Assembly (NCBI RefSeq): GCF_023074055.1
Contig: NZ_JADPKR010000053.1
Location: forward strand, 62,001-126,000
Source of the DNA: Bradyrhizobium sp. 141
GTDB lineage: Bacteria; Pseudomonadota; Alphaproteobacteria; Rhizobiales; Xanthobacteraceae
DNA: 64,000 nt
Direction: 5' to 3'
Shown here: piece by piece, positions 26,694 to 37,518 of the stretch
Layout of the letters: each line of letters starts with the position of its first letter
Position numbering within the stretch: the stretch's first letter is position 1
The notes under the pieces: generated by a model
The model's input: the letters and a program-made list of their open reading frames with translations, nothing else
Database searches by the model: none
Told to the model about the DNA's origin: nothing
Program-made: the position numbers and the translations under genes

Positions 26694-27578
26694 TCACGCG
26701 ATGGCAGGAGCCATCAACTCGTCGAGCTTCCGCTTGAACGCGGCGCCGTCGGGCAACGCGCGGAGCGGCGGACGCACGCGCAACCACGCGGGATCGCCGG
26801 TCTGCGCCGCCAGGATGGCCTTCAGCGTCGCGGTGAACGATGGCGTCTTCAGCACGATGTCGATCGCAGCCTGCATGCGCGCCTCGATATCCTTGCCCTC
26901 GACCATGCCCTTGACCAGCTCGGGAACGACGTTGGCCATGCCGCAGATGGTGCCGGCGCCGCCGGCGGCGATCGCGCGGGCGATGTCGGCTTCGTTGCCG
27001 ACGGTGATGGCGAGCTCGGGAGCAGCAGTGCGGAAGGCCTGGAACTGCTTGAAGTCGCCGCTGGAGTCCTTCAGGCCGGCGACCTGCTTGCCATAGCGCT
27101 TGCGCAAATTGGCAGCGACCCTGGTCGGGATCGCAACGCCCGACATCTGCGGGATGTGATAGAGATAGGCGCGCAGCCGGTCGTCGGCGACGCCGTCGAT
27201 GATCGCGGCAAAGGCATCCTCGATGCCTTCGCCCGTGACGCTGCGATCGAAGTAAGGCGGCAGCAGCAGCACGTGACGCAGGCCGAGGCCGAGCACGGCG
27301 CGCGAGAGATCGATGCTGTCGGTGATGGCGGGAAAGCCGCCGCCGATGCCGATGCGTTCCGGCGCAACGCCGGCCTTGAGCACGGCTTCGATGGTCGCGA
27401 CGCGCTCAGTGACATTGAAACAGGTGCCCTCGCCGGTGGTGCCGAACAGCACGACGCCGTCGACACCCTTGCCGAAGAGCTGCTTGGCGTGAGCCGCAAG
27501 CTTGGCAGAGTCCACGCTGCCGTCGGCCGCCAACGGCGTCGCTGACGCCACCCAGAACCCGCGAATTGCCTCCGTCAT
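26694..27578 (-). CDS. dihydrodipicolinate synthase/N-acetylneuraminate lyase family protein
   Basis: 294-residue Schiff-base aldolase. Canonical features are ASATPLAADGSVD, LFGTTGEGTCFNVTER (the GTTGE loop, intact unlike the paralogue at 7561-8502), the catalytic Tyr in LYHIPQMSGV and the Schiff-base Lys in AGLKDSSGDF. Tyr followed by His-Ile-Pro instead of Asn-(Ile/Val)-Pro, together with the catabolic neighbours, argues against DapA proper. The start is ATG at 27578 after AAGGGTGG. Divergent from an FAD oxidoreductase and a GntR regulator, it likely belongs to one catabolic unit for a 2-oxo or hydroxy acid. Confidence 0.86.
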   Translation of the reverse strand: MTEAIRGFWVASATPLAADGSVDSAKLAAHAKQLFGKGVDGVVLFGTTGEGTCFNVTERVATIEAVLKAGVAPERIGIGGGFPAITDSIDLSRAVLGLGLRHVLLLPPYFDRSVTGEGIEDAFAAIIDGVADDRLRAYLYHIPQMSGVAIPTRVAANLRKRYGKQVAGLKDSSGDFKQFQAFRTAAPELAITVGNEADIARAIAAGGAGTICGMANVVPELVKGMVEGKDIEARMQAAIDIVLKTPSFTATLKAILAAQTGDPAWLRVRPPLRALPDGAAFKRKLDELMAPAIA

Positions 27579-27671
27579 CACACCACCCTTTGCTTCGACC
27601 CCGAACTAAGCCTCTGATCTCAAACGACCTTCCGAAGCTTAACCGAGCATTGTTTTTGCTTTACTTTCCAC

Positions 27672-27690
27672 CTTGTACCTTACATACAAG
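27672..27690. promoter_or_regulatory. candidate GntR operator in the divergent promoter region
   Basis: CTTGTA-N7-TACAAG palindrome midway between the divergent aldolase and oxidoreductase genes. FCD-type GntR proteins such as the one encoded at 29179 bind short palindromes of the form TTGT...ACAA. Confidence 0.45.
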
Positions 27691-27756
27691 AGGCACGCAA
27701 ACCCTTTCCGACGCCACGGCGCGCATGGGCGCAGCCAGATTTTGAGGAGGTCTCGC

Positions 27757-29169
27757 ATGGACATGGTGACCCCCATCGGGCGCCCCGACCAATTGCTCGG
27801 CGCCCTGCGCGACAAGCTCGGCGCAGCGGCCGTGTTGATCGGCACCGACGTGCCGGCGCGCAATTGCAACGACTGGAGCGCGAGCCTGCCGCAGACGCCG
27901 CTCGCGGTGATCCGCCCCGTGGATGCGCAAGGTGTCGCCGACGCGATTCTGACCTGCCGGCAGGCGCGCCTGCCGTTCGTGCCGCAGGGCGGACTGACCG
28001 GGCTGTGCCGTGGCGCATCGCCCGAAGCAGGCTGGGTCGCGATCTCGCTGGAGCGCATGACCGGCATCGAGGAGATCGACCCCGCCTCGGCGACGATGAC
28101 GGTGAAGGCGGGTACGCCGCTGGAGACGATCCAGAAGGCCGCCGACGAGGCCGGCTTCTTCTTTCCGCTCGACCTCGGCTCGCGCGGCTCCTGTGCGATC
28201 GGCGGCAATCTCTCGACCAATGCCGGCGGCAATCGCGTGATCCGCTACGGCATGACGCGCGAGCTGGTGCTCGGTCTCGAAGTGGTGTTGCCCGACGGCA
28301 CCGTCATGACCAGCCTCAACAAGCTGATGAAGAACAATGCCGGCTACGATCTGAAGCATCTGTTCATCGGCTCGGAAGGCACGCTCGGCATCATCACCCG
28401 TGTGGTGCTGCGGCTGTTCCCGAAGCCGCGCTCGACCATGGCTGCGCTGTGCGCGCTGAAGGACTATGCCGCGGTGATCGCGCTGCTCGACGCGGCGCGC
28501 AGCGGGCTCGGTCCGCTGCTGTCGGCATTCGAGGTGATGTGGCCGGACTATTGGGACGTGATCACGACTCGCGCCGGCGTGAAGCCGCCGGTCGCCGCAG
28601 GTCACGGCCTCTACGTGCTGGTCGAAGCGCAGGGCACCGACGAAAGCCTGGACGCGCCGCGCTTCCAGGCCTGGCTCGAAGCGCTGATGGAGCGCGGGCT
28701 GCTGACTGATGCCGCCGTCGCGCAATCGCTGGCGCAGACGCAAGCCTTCTGGCGCGTGCGCGACATCTGCGCGGAGTTCGCCCAGGTGCTGGGCCCGCAC
28801 ATCTCCTACGACATCGGCCTTGCAGTCCAGCGGATGGACGAGTTCGTCACGCGCTGCAAGGCGGCGCTCGCTGATGGCATCAAGGGCTGCGAGAGCGTAT
28901 ATTACGGCCATATCGGCGACGGCAACTTGCATCTCGTCTCCTGGGTGACCGGCCTTGCCGTCGAACAGCAGCCGAAGGAAGAAATGGACGCGATCATCTA
29001 CGGTCTCGTCCGCGAACTGGGCGGCAGCGTATCCGCCGAGCACGGCATCGGCACGCTGAAGAAGAAGTGGCTGGGGCATGCCCGGAGCGAGGCCGAGATC
29101 GCGCTGATGCGGACGCTGAAGGCGGCGCTCGATCCCGATCACCTGCTCAATCCCGGCAAGGTGATCTGA
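27757..29169 (+). CDS. FAD-binding oxidoreductase (D-2-hydroxyglutarate/glycolate dehydrogenase type)
   Basis: 470-residue flavoprotein with a vanillyl-alcohol-oxidase FAD fold that oxidises D-2-hydroxy acids. FAD-binding: FVPQGGLTGLCRGASPE (about 70-86), FPLDLGSRGSCAIGGNLSTNAGG (split: FPLDLGSRGSCAIGG, NLSTNAGGNRVIRYG) and LFIGSEGTLGIITRVVLRL. The C-terminal cap has YYGHIGDGNLHL (metal-binding His pair) and ISAEHGIG-like SAEHGIGTLKKKWL, typical of D-2-HGDH, LldD-type D-lactate and GlcD enzymes. The start at 27757 is fixed by GAGGAGG seven bases upstream. The GntR regulator follows after 9 bp. Confidence 0.88.
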   Translation: MDMVTPIGRPDQLLGALRDKLGAAAVLIGTDVPARNCNDWSASLPQTPLAVIRPVDAQGVADAILTCRQARLPFVPQGGLTGLCRGASPEAGWVAISLERMTGIEEIDPASATMTVKAGTPLETIQKAADEAGFFFPLDLGSRGSCAIGGNLSTNAGGNRVIRYGMTRELVLGLEVVLPDGTVMTSLNKLMKNNAGYDLKHLFIGSEGTLGIITRVVLRLFPKPRSTMAALCALKDYAAVIALLDAARSGLGPLLSAFEVMWPDYWDVITTRAGVKPPVAAGHGLYVLVEAQGTDESLDAPRFQAWLEALMERGLLTDAAVAQSLAQTQAFWRVRDICAEFAQVLGPHISYDIGLAVQRMDEFVTRCKAALADGIKGCESVYYGHIGDGNLHLVSWVTGLAVEQQPKEEMDAIIYGLVRELGGSVSAEHGIGTLKKKWLGHARSEAEIALMRTLKAALDPDHLLNPGKVI

Positions 29170-29178
29170 GAGAAGCAC

Positions 29179-29844
29179 ATGCGATCGCTCAAGCTCGATA
29201 CGCCGAAATCGCTGTCGCAGCGCGTGATGCAGCGGTTGCGGCAGGCGATCATCGACGGCGAGTTCGCGTTAGGGGCCGCCATCTCCGAGGAGATGGTGGC
29301 GAATTCCTTCGGCGTCAGCCGCACCCCGGTGCGCGAGGCGATGGGCCAGTTGCAGGCGCAAGGCCTCGTGGTGATCCGCCCGCAGGTCGGCAGTTTCGTG
29401 TTCACGCCGAGCGCCGATGACATCAACGCGCTCTGCACCTTCCGCATCGCGCTGGAGCCCAAGGCGGCCGAGCTCGCCTATCGCCACGATCGCGACGGTG
29501 CGGTCGCCTCGATGAGCCAGGCGATCGCGGCGATGGAGCCGGCGGTCTCGGCAAAGGACAACATCGCCTATGGTCGCGCCGATGCGGCCTTTCACGAGGC
29601 GCTGTTCAGCCATTGCGGCAACCGCTACCTCGCCGAATCCTATCAGCTGGTTTCCGGGCGCGTCGCCGCGCTCCGCACCAATTTGACCTCGCCGATCGAC
29701 GTCAGGACCCGCACGTCGTTCGACGAGCATCGCAAGCTGCTCGATTTGTTCGCGCGCGGCGAGCTCGCCGCCTTCGAAGCATTGATGACCACGCACGTCA
29801 CCAATTCGGGCCTGGTCTACGCAAGAGCGCTCAAAGTGGAATGA
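29179..29844 (+). CDS. GntR family regulator (FCD subfamily)
   Basis: 221-residue regulator. The N-terminal winged helix-turn-helix (AISEEMVANSFGVSRTPVREAMGQL, recognisable as SRTPVREA at about 49-56) is followed by an all-helical FCD ligand domain (LCTFRIALEPKAAELAYR, ADAAFHEALFSHCGNRYL, FDEHRKLLDLFARGE) with the metal-binding Asp/His set of the subfamily. It lies 9 bp after the oxidoreductase. It probably controls the divergent aldolase/oxidoreductase promoters through the CTTGTA palindrome; the effector is likely the acid metabolised. Confidence 0.9.
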   Translation: MRSLKLDTPKSLSQRVMQRLRQAIIDGEFALGAAISEEMVANSFGVSRTPVREAMGQLQAQGLVVIRPQVGSFVFTPSADDINALCTFRIALEPKAAELAYRHDRDGAVASMSQAIAAMEPAVSAKDNIAYGRADAAFHEALFSHCGNRYLAESYQLVSGRVAALRTNLTSPIDVRTRTSFDEHRKLLDLFARGELAAFEALMTTHVTNSGLVYARALKVE

Positions 29845-29850
29845 GCGTGC

Positions 29851-30015
29851 CTATCGCGCGTCCCTTGATCCCGGCCTGTCCAGAAAATCCAGCGCGGTAT
29901 TGATCTGTTCGAGCTGGTGCTCGATCTTGTCGCGGTCCTCGACCGACGGCGCCCTTTCGAGCTGTTCCACGAGCTTCTGCTTCCGCAACAGCAAGTTCTC
30001 TATGACTGTGCTCAC
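29851..30015 (-). CDS. small hypothetical protein, coiled-coil
   Basis: 54-residue soluble protein starting at GTG (30015) preceded by GGGGGA. Sequence is strongly helical with heptad spacing (LLLRKQKLVEQLERAPSVEDRD, in parts; IEHQLEQINTALDFLD), suggesting a short antiparallel coiled coil. It is convergent with the GntR gene, 6 bp away. No function is recognised; the clean start signal and amphipathic pattern argue that it is real. Confidence 0.6.
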   Translation of the reverse strand: MSTVIENLLLRKQKLVEQLERAPSVEDRDKIEHQLEQINTALDFLDRPGSRDAR

Positions 30016-30211
30016 AAGTCCCCCATCGCCCCGAAGCGAGCATCGAGGCAAAAATCCCGTGGCGACACTGGCGCCGGGATTGTCGAGGCGCGCGCGCGAG
30101 CGGTGCTCGCGCCGGCGCCTAGGTCAGAATGTTCGCGGCGGCGGTTGGTTCCTGCGAATGAACCACAACGCGAGGCCGATGGAACTGCGCACGCCACGCC
30201 TTGAGAGACGG

Positions 30212-30499
30212 TCAGAAATTTCCCTGCCCATGGAGCAATCGCCCGTCCCATGCGGGCCGCGGTGAGAGCTTGGAAGCGGGATCGCTTGTGAACATAGGCG
30301 GCGGCCGCAGTGCTTCGGGGGATGAGGCGAGGCTCGCGAGCAGCACCGGCACGACAGGGGTGCGGGTGATCGAGACCGAGAACACCGCCAGCAGTGCGCA
30401 GACCATGCAGAGCCTCATCCGCACCGTCCTGCGATCGGTGATCGGCAGAAACAGGAAAAACAACATCGCCAGGATCAGCAGCGCATCGACCAGGAACAT
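30212..30499 (-). CDS. small hypothetical membrane protein
   Basis: 95 residues, ATG at 30499 preceded by GAGAGGGAGAG, an excellent ribosome binding site. Two hydrophobic helices are visible: FLVDALLILAMLFFLFLPI at 2-20 and LCMVCALLAVFSVSI at about 30-44. A Pro-rich tail ends with WDGRLLHGQGNF. No family is recognised and no partner gene is adjacent; it is divergent from the YgiQ gene. Confidence 0.6.
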   Translation of the reverse strand: MFLVDALLILAMLFFLFLPITDRRTVRMRLCMVCALLAVFSVSITRTPVVPVLLASLASSPEALRPPPMFTSDPASKLSPRPAWDGRLLHGQGNF

Positions 30500-30692
30500 G
30501 GATCTCTCCCTCTCAACGAGGCGGAGAATGACGCGGCGCCGCCGGCTGGTATGTGGACGGCGTCACAATGCCGAACCGGGCCACCCCGCGGGCGTTGTGC
30601 AGCCCAATTGTGCGCCACCGGGGAACCTTAACCGGCGAAGACGCATCGCGGCCGGTTGAATTCACGCGCCTGGAGTCCTATGCGTAGGCGCC

Positions 30693-32714
<2,022 letters not shown>

Positions 32715-32729
32715 CGGGTGCTGCTCGTC

Positions 32730-33023
32730 TTAGAGAGCGAGCACCACCTCACCCGAAACGGCGTCCGTCACGCCGCGTCCGTTGCCCTGGTCCTCGAGCA
32801 CGGACCTGAAACTGTCGAGGGTCTTGATCATCGCCGCTCGTGCCGCGACCAGTGCATCCTGACTGGACCACGTGCCGATGAGGCAAAAGGTCTGCTCGCC
32901 GGTCTTGACGATGACGCCGTGCTCCAGGCCCGGCCATTTGGCCTTGCCGTTCCGATGCGCGTCGAGGAAGGCGGCTTCCTCACCCGGCTTCACCCTAAAC
33001 TTGACCACATTGTAAACCTGCAT
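32730..33023 (-). CDS. antibiotic biosynthesis monooxygenase-fold (ABM/Dabb-like) protein
   Basis: 97-residue single-domain ferredoxin-like protein. It opens with VYNVVKFRVKPGEEAAFLDAH and has GVIVKTGEQTFCLIGTWSS, the beta-alpha-beta pattern of ABM monooxygenases. The family includes heme- or quinone-modifying enzymes and proteins with no known chemistry. The ATG at 33023 follows GGAGG. It is convergent with ygiQ and stands alone. A second, more distant small protein of the same general fold is at 56215. Confidence 0.75.
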   Translation of the reverse strand: MQVYNVVKFRVKPGEEAAFLDAHRNGKAKWPGLEHGVIVKTGEQTFCLIGTWSSQDALVAARAAMIKTLDSFRSVLEDQGNGRGVTDAVSGEVVLAL

Positions 33024-33499
33024 GATGCGCCTCCGAAAAATGGATGGATGAAAACGGGCGCCGCGCGAGCTCAGGACGAAAAGTCCACGCGTTGCCTCGG
33101 TCGATTGTTGCCCTCGCGCGCAGCGGCGTCACCGTGACAAATCAGCATGGCGACCTCGGTCTTTTGGGCCCGCCGAAACAAAAAAGTCGAAAACAACCCC
33201 ATGCACAGTAGCCGCAACTAGTGGGATCAATGGCTTAGGCGGAGTACGGAGATGTTGATCCGTCGGGCAGAACGCCGTTGCACCGTCGGGCAACACAGGC
33301 GCATGATGGGCATCATCGGACGCTGCGTGAGTTGCGCCCCTGGCGATGCCTAGCGCAACGTCTGCCACGCTTTCCCGGCAAAACCCCTCATCCCGACAAG
33401 CGAAGACTTTTCCTCTGCTCTACGGCCTTGCCGTAGGTCGCACAGGCTCCGGCCTGTCAGCCGTTGACTCTAATCGCGATATGTAACATATCAAGTTAC
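33024..33499. other. 476-bp intergenic region
   Basis: No gene accepted. A segment around 33130-33230 (containing AAAAAAGTCGAAAACAACCCC) looks like an intergenic repeat fragment that recurs in Bradyrhizobium (from memory, unverified). The right end holds the Rrf2 promoter and operator. Confidence 0.4.
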
Positions 33500-33501
33500 A
33501 T
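33464..33501 (+). promoter_or_regulatory. Rrf2 promoter with operator overlapping the start codon
   Basis: TTGACT at 33464-33469 and, 17 bp on, a weak -10 (CATATC at 33487-33492). A perfect inverted repeat ATGTAAC-N7-GTTACAT spans 33481-33501, covering the -10 and the ATG at 33500. The expected transcription start is at or next to the start codon. Confidence 0.55.
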
Positions 33502-33958
33502 GAGACGCGACTCCCGATTATCCGGCGTGCTGCACGTGCTGCTGCACATGGCGCAACAGCCCGGCCCGTTCACATCCGAGACCCTCGCGAAGGCGATGGA
33601 CACCAACCCGGTGGTGATCCGGCGCATCATGGCGGGCCTGCGGGAGCTCGGTTACGTCCGCTCCGAGAAGGGGCATGGCGGCGGCTGGACGCTTGCTTGC
33701 GACCTCTCGAAGGTGACGCTGCGCGACGTCTACGCCGCGCTTGGCAGCCCGGCGCTGCTGGCCATGGGCAATCGGACGGAGGCACCCGGCTGCCTCGTCG
33801 AGCAGGCCGTCAACGCCGCGCTTGATCAGGCCTTCAGCGATGCGGAGGCGCTGCTGCTGTCGCGGCTCGGCGAGGTGACCCTGGCGATGCTGAGCGAGGA
33901 TTTTCGCAAGCGGCTCGGATCCCGCAAGCATCATGGCATGCACGCACATGGTGCGTGA
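33500..33958 (+). CDS. Rrf2 family transcriptional regulator
   Basis: 152-residue winged-helix regulator. The N-terminus [20 protein letters not shown] and the helix-turn-helix [29 protein letters not shown] (in parts: [18 protein letters not shown]) match Rrf2 proteins, followed by [11 protein letters not shown], the conserved wing. Only two cysteines are present (in LACDLS and PGCLVEQ), so an IscR-type three-Cys iron-sulfur cluster is unlikely; it is closer to YwnA/redox-thiol members. No Shine-Dalgarno precedes the ATG, and a palindrome overlaps it. A methyltransferase starts 26 bp downstream and is probably its target. Confidence 0.85.
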   Translation: MRRDSRLSGVLHVLLHMAQQPGPFTSETLAKAMDTNPVVIRRIMAGLRELGYVRSEKGHGGGWTLACDLSKVTLRDVYAALGSPALLAMGNRTEAPGCLVEQAVNAALDQAFSDAEALLLSRLGEVTLAMLSEDFRKRLGSRKHHGMHAHGA

Positions 33959-33984
33959 TCGGCTCATTCAGCAAGGACGACATC

Positions 33985-34668
33985 ATGACGGACATTCAAG
34001 CCATGTTCTCCGATCCGCAAGCCGTGGCGCGATACACGGAAGGCCCACCGCGCTTCGTGCCCGGCTACAATGCCATGCTGTCGATGGCGGCGATCCTGCT
34101 GGCCGAGCGTGCGCGTGGAGATGCGCGGATCCTCGTCCTCGGCGCCGGCGGCGGCCTCGAGTTGAAGACGTTTGCGCAAGCGCAGCCGCGCTGGAGCTTC
34201 GACGGCGTGGACCCCTCCGCGGCGATGCTGGCGCTCGCCGGGCAAACCCTGGGCCCGCTCGCATCGCGCGCACGTCTTCATCAGGGCTACATCGACGATG
34301 CGCCGGAGGGACCGTTCGACGGTGCCAGCTGCCTGCTGACCCTGCACTTCGTCGACGTCGAGGAGCGACGCCGCATCGCCTCGGAGGTCCGCCGACGGCT
34401 GAAGCCGCGTGCTGCTTTCGTCGCCGCCCATCTGAGCGCGCCCGATGGCAATGAGGAGCGCCCGCTATGGCTGTCCCGGTATTCCGCATTTCTGGCCGCC
34501 TCCGGCGTCGAGCCCGAGCAGGCCGCGGCCGCGCGGAACGCCGTCACCAACCATCTGGAAATCCTCACGCCCGCGCAGGACGAGGCGATCTTGCGCGAGG
34601 CCGGCTTCTCCGATCCGACCCTGTTCTATACGGGGTTCACCTTCCGTGGCTGGGTGGCTTACACGTGA
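33985..34668 (+). CDS. class I SAM-dependent methyltransferase
   Basis: 227 residues. Motif I is ILVLGAGGGLELKTFAQ (about 49-65), the acidic residue for SAM ribose is in FDGVDPSAAML and the post-motif is LLTLHFVDVEERRRIASEV. The C-terminal part resembles ubiquinone/menaquinone-type methyltransferases of the Methyltransf_25 group; the substrate is unknown. AAGGA precedes the ATG at 33985; a GTG at 33955 overlapping the Rrf2 stop is the alternative. Co-transcribed with and presumably controlled by the Rrf2 regulator. Confidence 0.84.
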   Translation: MTDIQAMFSDPQAVARYTEGPPRFVPGYNAMLSMAAILLAERARGDARILVLGAGGGLELKTFAQAQPRWSFDGVDPSAAMLALAGQTLGPLASRARLHQGYIDDAPEGPFDGASCLLTLHFVDVEERRRIASEVRRRLKPRAAFVAAHLSAPDGNEERPLWLSRYSAFLAASGVEPEQAAAARNAVTNHLEILTPAQDEAILREAGFSDPTLFYTGFTFRGWVAYT

Positions 34669-34855
34669 GTCTCATTGCTGCGTCGTCACTCTGGGCATCA
34701 ATGCAAACCGGATGCGCCAGGGCGTGCGGGCATGACCCTTAGCCCGCGAATTAGGTAGTACCGTTCTGCCGACAGAACCGGACATGGCCCAGTTCGCCCC
34801 TGCGAATCGGCTAAGAGCCACTTGCCGACATTCGCAAGACATCGATCGAAGCCGC

Positions 34856-36280
34856 TTAGTCTGCCCGAAGGAACGAGTCCAGTTCGTCGAAAAACTGCGG
34901 CATGCCCGGATCGTTTTCCAAGGGCAGATGGTTCTTGCCGGGTAAAGAAACGAATTTTGCGCCCTTTATTCCGGCGCCCATCAGCCGACCCTGCTCGAGC
35001 GGAACCATAGCATCATCTCTGAAATGCAGCACGAGCGTCGGGACAGATACCTGCGGAAGAAGGTCGCGGACGTCGAAGTTACTTACAGTTTCGTAGTATC
35101 TGGCAGCGCTTTCCGCTGACAAACTCCGTCGTTGCATTTCATTGAAGGCAAGCGCTTGTTCCTTAGTAGCGCCCGGTATTAGTTGCGAGGCCAACATCTG
35201 TCGGAACGTCGGATCTTCAGAGCTCCATCCCAGTCTGATGAGAGTTGCCGTAGCTTTGTATCGCTCCAGGTCTGCAGCGGTGATCGAAGGCCTCTTGAAT
35301 CTGCCGGTCACGAAGCCACCGAACAAGATGAGCCTGGATACTCTTTCGGGATGGCGGACCGCATACGCAATCGACACCGCGCATCCCTGCGAAAAACCAA
35401 AGATAGGAAAGCGTTCGAGGCCGACTGCATCTGCGACAGCCTCCATGTCATTTACCCAGGCGTCCAGCGACAGTTCGCTTTGGTCCCAATCAGACAAGCC
35501 GTTGCCGCGTGCGTCATACCGAACGAGTTTGTGCCGCTTCGTCAAACCTACGAAGAGGTGACGATACAGAGGAAGCTCCCAATCGAGCTCTAGATGATTG
35601 ATCCAATTCGCTGACTTCAACAAAATGGGACCATTGCCAACGACTGAATAAGCCAATCGGACGCCGTCCTCAGACCGGCAATATCGAACCTCCTGCTGAA
35701 ACTTCGATGAGGAGGGATTTGCCGTCTCTGAAGAGGCCAGACGGCTTCGTAACTGAATTGCGTAGGCTTCGACCGGGCGCGCGATATTTTTAAGAGTCTG
35801 AAGCCCAAGAGGTTCGATAGGGTGACCGATCTTTCCATCGATCTGGTCAAAGACGGCTCCGGATATGCAAATACCTCCGGGGTCAGCTATGCCTTCTAAT
35901 CGTGCTGCGATGTTAACTCCGTCCCCGAGGAGATCATCCCCCTGAACGACCACGTCGCCCAAATGAATGCCTATCCGAAACCGGAGCGCTAGGTCTTCCG
36001 GCTGCCCCCTCTCAGCCTCAAACATGCGAAGCTGAACGGCCACGCAACATTCAACCGCGTCCGTTGCGCTCGGAAACTCGGCGAGAATACTATCGCCCGC
36101 TGTGTTCGCTATCCGGCCGCCGAAATCAGAGATAAGCCCATCCACAATTTGGCGATAAGCGGAAAGTATTTGAATGGTGGCGGTCTCGTCATGACTTATC
36201 AAACGAGAATAACCTGCTACGTCGGCTGCAACGATGGCAGCTAGCTTGCGTCGAAGCGTTACCCGGCCCAATCCCTTCAC
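34856..36280 (-). CDS. class III nucleotidyl cyclase fused to an alpha/beta hydrolase
   Basis: 474-residue two-domain protein. The N-terminal cyclase homology domain (about 10-175) has both metal aspartates (Asp20 in VAADVAGYSRL, Asp63 in NTAGDSILAEF) and Asn123/Arg127 in NIAARLE. The Lys that usually selects adenine is Asn59, so nucleotide specificity is uncertain. The C-terminal alpha/beta-hydrolase (about 198-472) has nucleophile Ser297 (GFSQG), Asp422/423 (FRDDAMVP) and His451 (GKNHLPLE): a complete triad. It starts at GTG with AAGGGGGA abutting. No membrane segment. The cyclase may be gated by the hydrolase domain's ligand; this is inference. Confidence 0.85.
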   Translation of the reverse strand: MKGLGRVTLRRKLAAIVAADVAGYSRLISHDETATIQILSAYRQIVDGLISDFGGRIANTAGDSILAEFPSATDAVECCVAVQLRMFEAERGQPEDLALRFRIGIHLGDVVVQGDDLLGDGVNIAARLEGIADPGGICISGAVFDQIDGKIGHPIEPLGLQTLKNIARPVEAYAIQLRSRLASSETANPSSSKFQQEVRYCRSEDGVRLAYSVVGNGPILLKSANWINHLELDWELPLYRHLFVGLTKRHKLVRYDARGNGLSDWDQSELSLDAWVNDMEAVADAVGLERFPIFGFSQGCAVSIAYAVRHPERVSRLILFGGFVTGRFKRPSITAADLERYKATATLIRLGWSSEDPTFRQMLASQLIPGATKEQALAFNEMQRRSLSAESAARYYETVSNFDVRDLLPQVSVPTLVLHFRDDAMVPLEQGRLMGAGIKGAKFVSLPGKNHLPLENDPGMPQFFDELDSFLRAD

Positions 36281-36531
36281 TCCCCCTTCAGTGCCTCATT
36301 ACACTGCGGTCTGGCAGGCGGCTGTAGCTATCGCCGTCAAGATTAACCAAAATCTTGAGGGCGGAGCAATTCAAAGCATAAGCTTCTTGCGCGCTCGGTT
36401 GAGGTCAACAGCGCCGGTTTGACTGGCGGCGTGTCACTTCCGGCCTACCCCGATCAGCAGACCATATCCGAGCCATCCTGAACTTCGCCGTCGGGCCAAT
36501 AACTGACGCGTGCACCGCGGGAACAACCTTC

Positions 36532-37518
36532 CTATTCGATTACCTCGTCGGCGCGGGCGAGCAGCATCGGCGGGATAGTGATGCCCAGCGCCTTAGCGGT
36601 CTTGAGGTTGATGACCAACTCGAACTTGGTCGGCTGCATAACCGGCAATTCGGCGGGCTTAGCGCCCTGAAGAATTTTGCCGGTATAAAGTCCAACCTGC
36701 CGGTACGCGTCGGCCAGGCTGATCCCGTAGCTCATCAGGCCGCCGGCCACGGCAAATTCCCGGAACTCGTAGATTGCGGGAATGGCGTAGCGCGCAGCCA
36801 GTGTGACGATCTGCTGGCGGTGAGCGTTGAAGAACGGATCGGCCGCGACAAGGAGCGCGTCGGCATGGTCCTCGGCCAAGATCGCGAAGGCCGTGTCGAG
36901 CTCCGGCTCGTTGTGTGCCCTTAGAACGTGAATCTTCCGCGCGAGGGTTTGCGCAGCCGTCTTCGCCTCCATCAACTGGCTGTCGGCGCCGGGGGTGACC
37001 GGATTGACCAGCATGGCGATCGTTGCGGCGTTTGGCACCAGTTCATGTAGCAAGCCCAGCCGCTTTGCTTCCAAAGAGTTGGTCATCACATGAACGCCGG
37101 TGGCGTTTCCGCCGGGTCGGTTTAGGCTGACAACGAGGCCCAGCTCGACAGGATCAGTGGCTGAGGAAAACACGGTCGGAATTGTGCTGGTCGCAGCCTT
37201 GGCGGCTAGCGCCGAAACGCCGCCGCCGGTCGCAACGATCACCGCAACCTGGCGCCGGACCAGATCGGCAGCCAGCATGGGCAAACGATCGTTGTGATTT
37301 TCGGCCCAGCGATATTCGATGACCAAATTGTGGCCTTCGATAAAGCCGGCTTCCTTCAGGCCCTCGCGGAAAGCGGCTACGGGGCGGGCGATTGCACCAG
37401 GCGACAGGTTGTTGAGGAATCCGATGACCGGTGTGGCCGGCTGCTGAGCACGTGTCGAGAGCGGCGGAGCGACGATGGCCGCACTCACGAGGGTTATGAA
37501 ACGCCGGCGCCCAATCAT
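36532..37518 (-). CDS. ABC transporter substrate-binding protein (PF04392 type), orphan
   Basis: 328-residue periplasmic protein. Tat-like or Sec signal at 1-25 (GRRRFITLVSAAIVAPPLSTRAQQ). The mature domain has PVIGFLNNLSP, REGLKEAGFIEGHNLVIEYRWAE, IPTVFSSATDPVELGLV and RPGGNATGVHV, the hallmark order of the ABC_sub_bind family, expanded hugely in Bradyrhizobium. No permease or ATPase gene is adjacent. It may have been recruited as a sensor or lost its transporter. The ATG follows GGAG. Confidence 0.86.
   Translation of the reverse strand: MIGRRRFITLVSAAIVAPPLSTRAQQPATPVIGFLNNLSPGAIARPVAAFREGLKEAGFIEGHNLVIEYRWAENHNDRLPMLAADLVRRQVAVIVATGGGVSALAAKAATSTIPTVFSSATDPVELGLVVSLNRPGGNATGVHVMTNSLEAKRLGLLHELVPNAATIAMLVNPVTPGADSQLMEAKTAAQTLARKIHVLRAHNEPELDTAFAILAEDHADALLVAADPFFNAHRQQIVTLAARYAIPAIYEFREFAVAGGLMSYGISLADAYRQVGLYTGKILQGAKPAELPVMQPTKFELVINLKTAKALGITIPPMLLARADEVIE

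Noticed and set aside
33129..33368. 79-codon minus-strand frame
   Set aside because: Lies over a probable intergenic repeat fragment; no start signal.
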